A DNA stretch of 33,611 bases from assembly GCA_020851795.1 (NCBI GenBank), contig JADZCA010000008.1, positions 1 through 33,611 on the forward strand, in the 5' to 3' direction. How positions within the stretch are numbered: the first letter of the stretch is position 1; every line of letters starts with the position of its first letter. Below are positions 8,555 to 16,515 of this stretch, one piece after another. Origin of the DNA: Planctomycetota bacterium. Its GTDB lineage: Bacteria > Planctomycetota > PLA2 > JAEUHO01. The position numbers were made by a program, and so were the translations under genes. The notes below the pieces were generated by a model, which was not told the DNA's origin, did no database searches, and worked only from the letters and a program-made list of their open reading frames with translations.

Positions 8555-8836
8555 ATGAACGTCGGTCTCCTCCAGGTCCACCTCCTCGTGCCCGACGCGC
8601 AGAGCCTGAAGGACAAGCGGCGCATCGTGCGCGGGCTGCTCGACCGGGTCCGCGCGACCTTCGAGGTCGCGGGCGCGGAGGTGGACGACCAGGACGCCTG
8701 GCAGTCCACGGTGCTCGGCTTCGCCTGCGTGAGCAACGACGCGCGCCACGCAGCCTCCGTGATGCAGAAGGTCCTCGACTGGGTGCGCGCGTGCCCGGCC
8801 GCGTCGCTCGTCGACCACGAGCTCGAGACGATCTGA
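8555..8836 (+). CDS. DUF503 / YlxP-like protein
   Basis: A 93-residue DUF503 protein. The N-terminus MNVGLLQVHLLVPDAQSLKDKR is characteristic: a ferredoxin-like fold with a beta strand followed by the conserved SLKxKR. The family is often encoded between infB and rbfA, as here, and is thought to be tied to ribosome maturation or translation, but no molecular activity is established. Its stop overlaps the rbfA start (TGATG), so the two are translationally coupled. No clear ribosome-binding site precedes the ATG; the preceding bases are a GC hairpin. Confidence 0.9.
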   Translation: MNVGLLQVHLLVPDAQSLKDKRRIVRGLLDRVRATFEVAGAEVDDQDAWQSTVLGFACVSNDARHAASVMQKVLDWVRACPAASLVDHELETI

Positions 8837-9375
8837 TGCCCGTCCCCCGCCGCATCGCCCGCCTGCAGCAGCTCATCCTCGAGGTCGCCGCCGAGACGGT
8901 GCTCCGCCGGATGAAGGACCCGCGCCTCGGCTTCGTCACGCTCACGCGCTGCAAGCTCGCCCCCGACCTGTCGCAGGCGACCGTGTTCTGGTCCTGCCTC
9001 GGCACGGACGCACAGCGTCGGACGACGTCGCGCGCGCTCGTGGACGCGGTCCCCTTCGTGCAGTCCGTGGTCGCGAAGGCGCTGGCGACGCGCACCACGC
9101 CGACGCTGGCCTTCCGCTACGACGGGACGGTCGTGAACGCGGCGCGGCTCGAGTCGATCTTCGAGACGCTGCGCAAGGAGCGCGGTGAGCCGCCCACCGA
9201 CGCGCCCCCCGAGGCCCCGGCCGACGGCGACGCCGACGCCGACGACGCCGACACCGACGAGGACGACGGCGCCGAGGACGACGCGAACGACGTCGGCGAC
9301 GACGCGCCGGACGCCGCCGCCGACGCCGCGGGCGACGGGGGAGACGCGGGTCCCGAGGGCGACGAGCGGTCCTGA
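8836..9375 (+). CDS. rbfA: Ribosome-binding factor A
   Basis: A 179-residue RbfA, a KH-type 30S maturation factor that acts on the 16S rRNA 5' end/central pseudoknot and is needed at low temperature in E. coli. RIARLQQLILEVAAE and LGFVTLTRCKLAPDLSQA match the family; the core covers about 1-115. The remainder (118-179) is an almost purely Asp/Glu/Ala/Gly tail, roughly a third of the protein and absent from typical 110-130-residue RbfA. The tail encodes a long run of GAC/GCC-type codons, which might be a low-complexity expansion. The start overlaps the DUF503 stop. It is the last gene of the nusA cluster. Confidence 0.92.
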   Translation: MPVPRRIARLQQLILEVAAETVLRRMKDPRLGFVTLTRCKLAPDLSQATVFWSCLGTDAQRRTTSRALVDAVPFVQSVVAKALATRTTPTLAFRYDGTVVNAARLESIFETLRKERGEPPTDAPPEAPADGDADADDADTDEDDGAEDDANDVGDDAPDAAADAAGDGGDAGPEGDERS

Positions 9376-9476
9376 CGACCGGCCGCGCCGGCGGGCTGCG
9401 GCTCGCCCCGGCCGCGTCGCGGAGACCTCGACGTCGCGCACCGGGACGCCCCCCGGCGACCGCGCCGGTCGGGCCC

Positions 9477-9506
9477 TGCGACACCGCACCTCGACTCGGA
9501 TATCCT
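9477..9506 (+). promoter_or_regulatory. Candidate promoter of the kinase/FGE gene
   Basis: TGCGAC (9477-9482), an 18-nt spacer, then TATCCT (9501-9506). The ATG follows 32 nt later, with GAGGAGG at 9519-9525 as an unusually distant Shine-Dalgarno sequence. Confidence 0.4.
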
Positions 9507-9538
9507 CCCGGGCTCGTCGAGGAGGCGGGCCGCGGCCG

Positions 9539-12500
9539 ATGGCGAACGACGGCGACCCCCCGATCGGCGGCCCGCAGCCGCACCCGCACGACCCGTGGAT
9601 CGGTCGGCGCCTCGGTCCGGAGGGGCGCTACCGCATCGACCGGCGCCTCGGCGAGGGCGGCTTCGGGACCGCGTTCCTCGCGACCGACCTCCACTTCGCC
9701 GCGACCACCGGCGAGGCGCGCAAGGTCGTCGTCAAGGTGCCGCACGCCGAACGGACGGGCACCGGCCCCGACGCGCTCCCCAAGGACTTCCTCAAGGAAG
9801 CGGCGGCGCTCACGCGCCTGCAGCACGCTCACGTGCTCAAGGTGCTCGACGTCGGCGTGGACCCGACGCCCTGGACGCCGTTCCTCGTGCTCGAGCACGC
9901 CGTGGGCGGCTCGCTCGACGACGTGCTCGCGCGCGCGGGGGGCCGACAGACGGTCGCCGAGGTGATGCGCTGGCTGCCCGACGTGGCCCGCGCGCTCGAC
10001 CATGTCCACGGCCGCGGCGTGCTCCACCGCGACGTCAAGCCGAGCAACATCCTCTTCGACGAGAGCGGCGCGGCGCTGCTCGCCGACTTCGGGATCGTCA
10101 AGATCTTCGGGTCGACCTCGAGGACGGGCAACCTCCCGGGCTCGCCGCTCTACATGGGCCCCGAGGCGATGCTGTCGCGCGACCTCGACGGCCGCTACGA
10201 CCAGTACGCGCTCGCCGCCACGGTCTACGAGGCGCTCTCGGGACGGTTCCCCGTCGAGCCGGAGGAGTGGACCGAGGGCGGCGAGCGCGACGTGAGCCCG
10301 ATCACCGCGCAGCGGTTGCTCTACCGCAAGACGTCCGAGGCGCCGGTGCCGCTGCGCGCGCGGCGGTCCGACCTGCCCGCCGCGGTCTCCGACGTCCTCG
10401 ACCGCGCGCTGTCGAAGGACCGCGAGGCGCGCTTCCCGACCTGCGTCGCCTTCGCCGACGCGCTGCGCGACGCCGCGCGGCGCGTGCCGCCGACGGTCGG
10501 CGTCGCCGATCGGGGCGGGCCTTCGACCGTGGCCGACGCGTCGCCCGCGACGCCGCGGGCCGCTCCGCCGGCTCCGACCCCGCCGCGTCCGCGACCGCCG
10601 CGCGCGCCGGTCCCCCGCCTCGACCACGACGAGCCGCCGCGCCCGCGGCGCGGGCCCCGTCGCCGTCCGCGCGCCCCGTGGCTCGCCGTCGCGGGGTTCC
10701 TCGTGGTCGCGGGGACCGTCGTCGCCGTCGCGCTCTCCCGACGGGAAGACGGCGGAGGGGCACGGGGCCTGGCCGCCGACGCGCTCCGCATCGAGGCGCC
10801 CGCGGAGGGCGCGCTCGTCTCGACGCGCACGGTCGCCGTCCGCGTCCACGCCGACCTGCCCCCGGACGCACGGGTCGTCGTGGGCGGCACGCTCGTGACG
10901 GCGCAGGGCCGGCGCGCGATCGACGGGGTCGAGGGCGTGCGCGACGGAGCGTCCGTGGTCGCGACGGTGACCGCACCCGACGACGGGGCGCTCTCGCTCG
11001 TCGCGCGCCTCGCCGGCGCGGGCCCCTCGTCGATCGAGGCTCGCCGCGACGTGGTGCTCGACTCGGTCCCCCCGACCGTCACCTTGGTCGAACCGGCCGA
11101 CGGTGAGGCGCGCCTCCCGGCCGACGCCGGGACGACGACGATCCGGTGGACCGTCGCCGACGCGCACCTGGCTTCGGTGACGGTCGAGGGCTCGCCGGTG
11201 ACGCCGGGCGGCGACGGCGCGTACGAGCAGGTCGTGGCCGTCGCCCCCGGCGCGACGAAGAGGGTCACGATCGGGGCGACCGATCGCGCCGGCCACGCGT
11301 CGCCCGCCGTGGTGGTGCGGCTCACGCGGCCGGACGCGGCGCCCGTGCCGCCGCCTCCGGCGCCCCCCGCGTGGCGTGCCGACCTCGACGTCGCCGTCGA
11401 GAAGGGGCTCGCGGGCGACCTCCGCACCGCGGCGAAGGCGTGGGACGACGCGACCGCGAAGGGGATGCAGGCGACGGACGCGCCCGCGGGCCTCGCGGCC
11501 CTGGTGCGCGCCTGGAAGGCGCCGCCCGACCTCGGTGTGGACGCCCCGGCGGACGAGGCGTCGCTGACGACGCCGCTCGTGACGGTGAAGGGCGTGCTCC
11601 GCTCCGGGCGCGCGACCGACGAGGTGCACGTGGACGGCACGCGCGTCCGCACCGGTCCGGGCCCCTTCGAGTCCACGGTGACGCTCGCCGCCGCCGGCGC
11701 GCACCGGATCGTGGTCGAGGTGAAGGACGCCGGCGTGCGGCGAGGCACCGCGGTCGAGCGCCAAGTGACCTGGGTCGGCGAGCCGTGGCGCGCGTTCCTC
11801 TCGGGATGGGCCGAGCCGGTCGGCGATGCGCGCGACGGCGCGAGCGGGTTCCCCGCGCGGATCCGGCGCACGAAGGACGGGGCGGAGATGGTGCTCGTGC
11901 CGGGCGGCCCGTTCTGGATGCAGCGGGTCGCCGCGAGACCGCAGGCGTTCGCGCCGCAGGGTGAGGAGCCCGCCGAGTACGTGCGCGTCACGATCCCGCG
12001 CCCGTACTACCTCGACGTCCACGAGGTGAGCGCCGAGCAGTTCGCACGGTTCGCGGGGGACACGGGATTCGTGACCGACGTCGAGAAGCGCGGCGGGACC
12101 GGGTGGAACGAAGGCGGACCGACCGCGAAGCCGCGACCCGGTGAGTTCGTGTCCACCTGGAGGACGCCGTGGCCGCCGGCGACCGTGAAGGCGGCGATCG
12201 CGGACGCGTCGCGCCACCCGGTCATCAAGGTGTCGTGGGACGACGCGACGGCCTTTTCCGCGTGGGCCGGCGTCACGCTGCCCACCGAGGCGCAGTTCGA
12301 GCGTGCCCTGCGGGCGGATCGCGAGAAGACGAAGTACCCTTGGGGCGAGTCGGCCTACCCGGCGACGGTGGTCGAGAACCTGCGGGACGTGACCCACCTC
12401 ACGTTCCGCCGGAACGACGTGCCGGGGCTCGATCCGGCGACCGTGCGCTACGACGACGGCTTCGCGCTCACGGCGCCGGTCGCGAGCTTCCCCCCGAACG

Positions 12501-14323
12501 CGTTCGGGGTGTGCGACCTCGCCGGGAACGTGGTCGAATGGTGCCTCGACGTCCTCGACGCCGCGGCGCAGACCGCCGCGAGCGGTCCGGTCGGATCCCT
12601 CACGGGCGTCGCGGACCCGAACGGGACGCTCCACGCGATGCGCGGAGGCGACTGGGGGTGGGGCGAACCCTCTGCGGGCGCCCGGGCGTTGGGCGCCGGC
12701 GAAGGCTGGTCGCAGGGCATCGGCTTCCGCTGCGCACGAGAGCTCCCGTCCGGCCGGGATGGCGCGGCCGCCGCGCCGCCTCCCCGCGACGCGGACACGC
12801 CGGCGGACGAGCCCGCGGTCGTGGCGTGGAGCGAGCCCGACGACGGGACGACGACGAGCGAGTCGTCGCTGCGCGTGCGCGGGACTCTCGTCCGCGGCCG
12901 GGCGACCGACGTCGTCACCGTCAACGGCACGAGGGCGCGCACGGGACCGGGCCCGTTCGACGTCGAGGTCGAGCTGCCCGGCGACGGCCCCCACCCCATC
13001 ACCGTGTCCGTCGCGAACGGGGGCGAGCGCCGCGCGGACCCGATCGTCCGCGTCGTGCGACGCGTCCCGGGCCCCGCGTGGCCGACGGAGGCGCTCGCCT
13101 TCCTCGCCGATTGGGCCGTGCCGGTCGGCGCCGCGAAGGACGACGTCACGGGCTACCCGAGGCGCATCCGGCGCACGAAGGACGGCGCGGAGATGGTCCT
13201 CATCCCGGCCGGGTCGTTCCACATGGGGCGCGTGCCGCAGGACCCCGTACGGCACTCGATCGAGGAACCCGCGCACCGCGTCACGCTCACCCGTGCGTAC
13301 TACCTCGACGTGTACGAGATCACCAACGAGCGGTTCGCGCGCTTCGCGTCGGACCCGGATCGGCCCGCGGCGCCGAGAGAAGTGGTCGGGGCCTGGCGAG
13401 CGACGGTCCCCGGGGTCGGAGACCCGCTCCAGGAGGGGCTCCGCCACCCGGTCACGCGGCTCTTCTCGCACGAGGCCGAGGCGTACGCGGCCTGGGCGCG
13501 CGTGGAGCTCCCGACCGAGGCGCAGTTCGAGCGCGCGCTGCGAGGGCCGCGCGACGCGGCGGTGTTCCCGTGGGGCGACTCGACGACGGAGGGCGTCCGC
13601 GCCGCGAACGTCCTCTCGACGGAGTTCCTCTCGCTGGTGCTCACGGACTTCGCGCTCCCGCTGCTGCGCGCGGTAGACGTCGGCGGCGCGACGCGCGCTT
13701 CGGTGGACGCCGCGATCGCCGAGATCCGCGACGGCGCCGCGACGACGATCGCCCGGGGCGGCACACCGCCCGACCTCGACGCGGCGCTGCGGGCGATCGA
13801 ACGCCTCGCCGCCGACGGAACGCCCTTGCTCAGGGGCGCGACCGTCGACCCGTCCGTCGCGACGTCGTCCCCCGACGGGCGCGCGTTCCCCGGGATCTGG
13901 CTGTCCGCGCTGCGCCGGTTCATGGCCGACCGGAGCCGGCTTCCGCTCCCGAGCGACGGCTACGCGACGCTCGCGCCGGTCGGCTCGTTCGAGGCCGACG
14001 ACTGGGGCGTGTTCGACCTCGACGGCAACGTCGAGGAGATCGTGCGCGACTTCCGAGCCCCGTACCCCTCGACGCCGGCGGTCGATCCCGTCGCGGTGAC
14101 GGACGAGGACAAGTCGTGGGCCTCGTGCAGCTACCGTGGGGGCGCGTTCCTCCGCGGGCTCGCCGCGCGGCGGTGCAGCTGGCGGTACAACGCCTGCTTG
14201 GCGAGATTCCCGAAGGTCGCATCGACGTACGACCAACCCCACGCGTTGCTCTACGTCGGGGACTTCGGCAACCTGCGCGGGTTCCGGTGCGCGAAGACGC
14301 TCCCCGCTTCGTCGGGGCGTTGA
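9539..14323 (+). CDS. Transmembrane Hanks-type Ser/Thr kinase with duplicated Ig-like and FGE-sulfatase modules
   Basis: A 1594-residue receptor-like kinase. The cytoplasmic kinase domain (about 30-312) has the glycine loop GEGGFG (38-43), K66, E87, HRDVKPSN (163-170, catalytic D165) and DFG (183-185); the usual APE is GPE. It therefore looks catalytically competent. A Pro/Arg linker leads to one membrane segment (about 380-399). The rest should lie outside the cytoplasm: Ig-like beta-rich segments (about 410-600) and a short helical stretch (about 615-660). Then come two copies of an Ig-like plus FGE-sulfatase (formylglycine-generating-enzyme-like) module, at about 662-1067 and 1092-1594. 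The copies share GRATD-VNGTR-type and RRTKDGAEMVL segments. The second FGE copy has an insert of about 100 residues (1368-1474) and GNVEEI where the first has GNVVEW. The FGE copper-binding cysteine pair is not evident, so sensing or binding is more likely than enzymatic oxidation. Ligand and targets are unknown. Confidence 0.9.
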   Translation: MANDGDPPIGGPQPHPHDPWIGRRLGPEGRYRIDRRLGEGGFGTAFLATDLHFAATTGEARKVVVKVPHAERTGTGPDALPKDFLKEAAALTRLQHAHVLKVLDVGVDPTPWTPFLVLEHAVGGSLDDVLARAGGRQTVAEVMRWLPDVARALDHVHGRGVLHRDVKPSNILFDESGAALLADFGIVKIFGSTSRTGNLPGSPLYMGPEAMLSRDLDGRYDQYALAATVYEALSGRFPVEPEEWTEGGERDVSPITAQRLLYRKTSEAPVPLRARRSDLPAAVSDVLDRALSKDREARFPTCVAFADALRDAARRVPPTVGVADRGGPSTVADASPATPRAAPPAPTPPRPRPPRAPVPRLDHDEPPRPRRGPRRRPRAPWLAVAGFLVVAGTVVAVALSRREDGGGARGLAADALRIEAPAEGALVSTRTVAVRVHADLPPDARVVVGGTLVTAQGRRAIDGVEGVRDGASVVATVTAPDDGALSLVARLAGAGPSSIEARRDVVLDSVPPTVTLVEPADGEARLPADAGTTTIRWTVADAHLASVTVEGSPVTPGGDGAYEQVVAVAPGATKRVTIGATDRAGHASPAVVVRLTRPDAAPVPPPPAPPAWRADLDVAVEKGLAGDLRTAAKAWDDATAKGMQATDAPAGLAALVRAWKAPPDLGVDAPADEASLTTPLVTVKGVLRSGRATDEVHVDGTRVRTGPGPFESTVTLAAAGAHRIVVEVKDAGVRRGTAVERQVTWVGEPWRAFLSGWAEPVGDARDGASGFPARIRRTKDGAEMVLVPGGPFWMQRVAARPQAFAPQGEEPAEYVRVTIPRPYYLDVHEVSAEQFARFAGDTGFVTDVEKRGGTGWNEGGPTAKPRPGEFVSTWRTPWPPATVKAAIADASRHPVIKVSWDDATAFSAWAGVTLPTEAQFERALRADREKTKYPWGESAYPATVVENLRDVTHLTFRRNDVPGLDPATVRYDDGFALTAPVASFPPNAFGVCDLAGNVVEWCLDVLDAAAQTAASGPVGSLTGVADPNGTLHAMRGGDWGWGEPSAGARALGAGEGWSQGIGFRCARELPSGRDGAAAAPPPRDADTPADEPAVVAWSEPDDGTTTSESSLRVRGTLVRGRATDVVTVNGTRARTGPGPFDVEVELPGDGPHPITVSVANGGERRADPIVRVVRRVPGPAWPTEALAFLADWAVPVGAAKDDVTGYPRRIRRTKDGAEMVLIPAGSFHMGRVPQDPVRHSIEEPAHRVTLTRAYYLDVYEITNERFARFASDPDRPAAPREVVGAWRATVPGVGDPLQEGLRHPVTRLFSHEAEAYAAWARVELPTEAQFERALRGPRDAAVFPWGDSTTEGVRAANVLSTEFLSLVLTDFALPLLRAVDVGGATRASVDAAIAEIRDGAATTIARGGTPPDLDAALRAIERLAADGTPLLRGATVDPSVATSSPDGRAFPGIWLSALRRFMADRSRLPLPSDGYATLAPVGSFEADDWGVFDLDGNVEEIVRDFRAPYPSTPAVDPVAVTDEDKSWASCSYRGGAFLRGLAARRCSWRYNACLARFPKVASTYDQPHALLYVGDFGNLRGFRCAKTLPASSGR

Positions 14324-14477
14324 CGGCAGGCGCCCGGGCGCTGCGGATCGACGCGTCGCGCGGCGGTTTCGGAGGTCGGTGCCGCCGCGGGGCCGCGCCG
14401 CGCCTTCGACCGAGCTCGCGCGCCCGCCGGAAGGCGCCGCGACGTCTTCCCGGGGCCCGCTCGGGTGGGGCAGCGAG

Positions 14478-14506
14478 TTGACAGAACCGGGGCCGGCCCC
14501 GACGAT
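14478..14506 (+). promoter_or_regulatory. Promoter of tRNA-His
   Basis: A perfect -35 TTGACA (14478-14483), a 17-nt spacer and GACGAT (14501-14506), about 20 nt before the tRNA. It is the best sigma70-like match in the window. Confidence 0.75.
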
Positions 14507-14526
14507 TCCCCCTCGACCGTCGCGCG

Positions 14527-14603
14527 GTGGCCGTAGCTCAGTTGGTTAGAGCGCCGGACTGTGGCTCCGGAGGTCGGGGGTTCAAATCCCCTCGGTCACC
14601 CCA
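14527..14603 (+). tRNA. tRNA-His (anticodon GTG)
   Basis: Full cloverleaf: acceptor arms GTGGCCG (14527-14533) and CGGTCAC (14593-14599), a D arm with AGCTCAGTTGGTTAGAGC, an anticodon stem CCGGA/TCCGG with GTG at 14561-14563, and a T arm with GGTTCAAAT. Residue 73 is C (14600), and a G at 14526 can supply the G-1 that HisRS requires. CCA is encoded at 14601-14603. A strong promoter lies upstream and a long hairpin begins at the CCA end. Confidence 0.97.
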
Positions 14604-14640
14604 TCCTTGGCGGCGCGCCACAGGCGCGCCGGCAAGGATG
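14602..14640 (+). terminator. 18-bp hairpin starting inside the tRNA-His CCA end
   Basis: Arms 14602-14619 and 14623-14640 pair at 17 of 18 positions (one G-G mismatch) around an ACA loop. The left arm uses the last two bases of the encoded CCA. No T tract follows. It is probably the transcription end or 3'-processing barrier of the tRNA transcript, and its right arm is also the start of the first 183-bp repeat unit. Confidence 0.5.
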
Positions 14641-15096
14641 GGGGCTTGCCTTGCGCGGGCAGTTCGGCTCCGCCGCAACGCGGGACGCGATCTCGGATCG
14701 ACCCTCGGGCTCCGGGTACGACGGTCGATCCTCGGAAGGCGTCATCGAGGCTCCGCCGTGCCCGCGCCGGAGGCACCCGCGGGCGCGCCGGCAAGACGGG
14801 GGCGTGCCGTGCGCGCGCCCCTCGCGGGTCGCCTTGCGCGGGCCCCTCGGCTCCGCCGCGACGCCGGACGCGATGTCGGAACGGACCTCGGGCAACGGGT
14901 GCGACGTTCGATCGTCGGAACGCGTCATCGAGGCTCCGCCGGGCCCGCGCCGGAGGCAACCGCGGGCGTGCCGGCAAGACGGGGCCGTGCCGTGCGCGCG
15001 CCCCTCGCGGGCCGCCTTGCGCGGGCCCCTCGGGCGCGCCGCTCGCCCGTCGGAACGCGCGGTCGTGGCTCGCGCGCGACGCAGGCGCGCCCCCGG
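14623..15096. repeat. Imperfect tandem repeats, period about 183 bp
   Basis: The anchor GGCGCGCCGGCAAG (or a one-base variant) starts at 14623, 14782 and 14965, and GTCATCGAGGCTCCGCCG starts at 14741 and 14924, 183 bp apart. Unit 1 lacks 24 bp present in units 2 and 3 after the anchor. Unit 3 diverges after about 70 bp and ends near the next palindrome. The 562-bp gap between tRNA-His and the efflux genes is otherwise empty. Because 183 is divisible by 3, frames stay open across the units, but the predicted peptides are Arg/Ala-rich and I regard the region as non-coding. Confidence 0.75.
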
Positions 15097-15112
15097 TCAA
15101 ACGGCCGTTTGA
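15097..15112. promoter_or_regulatory. Perfect 16-bp palindrome, candidate operator of the efflux genes
   Basis: TCAAACGGCCGTTTGA is its own reverse complement and is markedly AT-richer than its surroundings. It lies 53 bp upstream of the efflux-adaptor ATG, immediately upstream of the candidate promoter. TetR-family regulators of efflux pumps use sites of this size and symmetry, but no regulator gene is in the window, so the partner is unknown. Confidence 0.55.
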
Positions 15113-15117
15113 ACCTC

Positions 15118-15145
15118 GGTGACGCGCCTGCCGCGCTGCTAGGCT
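15118..15145 (+). promoter_or_regulatory. Candidate promoter of the RND efflux operon
   Basis: GGTGAC (15118-15123), a 16-nt spacer, then TAGGCT (15140-15145). The same TAGGCT appears at 19698 and 33474. The -35 match is weak. Confidence 0.35.
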
Positions 15146-15165
15146 CGCCCCCTTCGGAGGTCTCG

Positions 15166-16515
15166 ATGCGCCGATCGGCCGCCCACCGCCTCGCCGCAGG
15201 CACCGCCCTGCTCGCCTGCCTCGTCGCCGCCCCCCCCGCCGGGGCCGGCGGCGGCCCGCCCGGCGGCGCCCCGCCCCCCCGCGTCGTGCGCGCCGAGGCC
15301 GTCGTCCAAGAGAAGGTGCGCGACGAGGTCAGCGCCGTCGGCACCGTCGAGCCCCGCCTCTACACCAAGGTCGCCGCGCGCGTCGAGGGCATCGTCAAGG
15401 TGCTCCACGTCACCGAGGGCGCCGAGGTCGAGGAGAACGCCCCCCTCGCCACGATCGACCCCGAGCCGCTGCGCCTCGCGCTCGCGGCCGCCAAGGCCCG
15501 CCTCGACGCCTCCACCGAGCACCGCCGCCTCCTCGAGGCCGGCAGCCGCGCCGAGGACATCGCCGCGGCGAAGGCGTCCGTGGCCGAGGCCGAGGCGCGG
15601 CTCGCGCTCGCGCGCGACGCGGCTGCCCGCGCCCGGGCGCTCGCCGACCCCGCCCGCCCCGTCATCGACCCCGCCAAGGCCGAGGACGCCGCCCGCGAGG
15701 AGTCCGCCGCCGCCGCCCGGCTCGAGGCGCTGCGCCAGCTCCTGCGGCGCGCCGAGTCCGGCGCCCGCCCCGAGGAGGTCGCCGAGGCCAAGGCCGACGA
15801 GGCCCGGACGCAGGCCGAGGTGGACCTCGCGCAGTGGAACCTCGACCGCCACGTCGTCCGCAGCCCGGTGGCGGGCCGCGTCCTGCGCACGATGACCGAG
15901 GTCGGCCAGTGGCTCGGCAAAGGCGACGTCGTCTGCGAGGTGATGGTGGTCTCGACGGTGCTGGCGCGCGTGGGCGTGGGCGAGCGCGAGATCGCCGACG
16001 TCGCGCTCAAGGCCGACGCCGTCGTCGCCGCCGACGCCTACCCGCGCATCGAGTTCCCCGGCACCGTCTCGCGCATCGTCCCCGGCGCCGAGGCCGCGAC
16101 CCGCGCCTTCGCCGTCCGCATCTCCGTGCCCAACGAGCACGCCACGCTCGGCCGCCATCCGCTCATGGTCGGCATGTACGTCCGCGCGCGGATCGCCTAC
16201 GGGCCGCAACGCGAGGCGCTGCTCGTCCCGCTCGACGCGGTCGTCGAGGACGCCCGCGGCGCCGCGGTCTTCGTGCTCGACGGCGGCGTCGCCAAGCGCA
16301 CCGCGGTGCGGCGCGGCGCCGCGCACGGGTGGCGGGTCGAGGTCGAGGCCCCGGGGCTCGCCCCCGGGGCGCTGGTCGCGTTCTCCGGCGCCGAGGGCCT
16401 GCGTGACGGCGAGCCCGTCGTCGCCGTCGGCCTCGACGGGCGCCCGGTCGGGGGCGCGCCCGGCGCGGCCCCGGGCGGCGCCCCGCGGGGCCCGGGCGGG
16501 AGCGGCGGCAAGTGA
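15166..16515 (+). CDS. RND efflux periplasmic adaptor (membrane fusion protein)
   Basis: A 449-residue HlyD/AcrA-type adaptor that links an inner-membrane RND pump to an outer-membrane channel. The N-terminus is a signal sequence; LLAC near residue 18 could be a lipobox, or cleavage may occur after AGA near residue 27. A barrel/lipoyl half (ARVEGIVKVLHVTEGAEV), a long Ala/Glu/Arg-rich coiled-coil hairpin (about 100-220), the second lipoyl half (SPVAGRVLRTMTEVGQWLG), and beta-barrel and membrane-proximal domains follow. The C-terminus is a Gly/Pro-rich tail. GGAGG at 15156-15160 sits 5 nt before the ATG. Its stop overlaps the pump gene's GTG by 4 bp. The substrate cannot be deduced. A palindrome upstream suggests ligand-controlled expression. 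Confidence 0.92.
   Translation: MRRSAAHRLAAGTALLACLVAAPPAGAGGGPPGGAPPPRVVRAEAVVQEKVRDEVSAVGTVEPRLYTKVAARVEGIVKVLHVTEGAEVEENAPLATIDPEPLRLALAAAKARLDASTEHRRLLEAGSRAEDIAAAKASVAEAEARLALARDAAARARALADPARPVIDPAKAEDAAREESAAAARLEALRQLLRRAESGARPEEVAEAKADEARTQAEVDLAQWNLDRHVVRSPVAGRVLRTMTEVGQWLGKGDVVCEVMVVSTVLARVGVGEREIADVALKADAVVAADAYPRIEFPGTVSRIVPGAEAATRAFAVRISVPNEHATLGRHPLMVGMYVRARIAYGPQREALLVPLDAVVEDARGAAVFVLDGGVAKRTAVRRGAAHGWRVEVEAPGLAPGALVAFSGAEGLRDGEPVVAVGLDGRPVGGAPGAAPGGAPRGPGGSGGK

Noticed and set aside
5216..8818. Very long minus-strand open frame antisense to infB
   Set aside because: It is an artefact of GC-rich codon structure: the peptide is Asp/Arg/Leu/His-rich without domains, and infB on the plus strand is unmistakable.
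8942..14242. 1766-codon minus-strand open frame opposite the kinase gene
   Set aside because: Arg/Val/Asp-rich shadow with no motifs; the plus-strand kinase/FGE protein has clear domains throughout.
9539..14323. Active formylglycine-generating enzyme
   Set aside because: The cysteine pair near the final Arg-Gly-Gly segment of catalytic FGE is not recognisable in either copy, and no sulfatase gene is nearby.
14623..15096. CRISPR array
   Set aside because: The repeat period is about 183 bp with conservation across the unit, not short repeats separated by unique spacers, and no cas genes are present.
14582..15100. Open frame with a 61-residue repeated peptide across the tandem repeats
   Set aside because: The 183-bp period keeps any frame open. 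The peptide is Arg/Ala/Pro-rich, alternatives exist on both strands, and no ribosome-binding site or promoter supports it.
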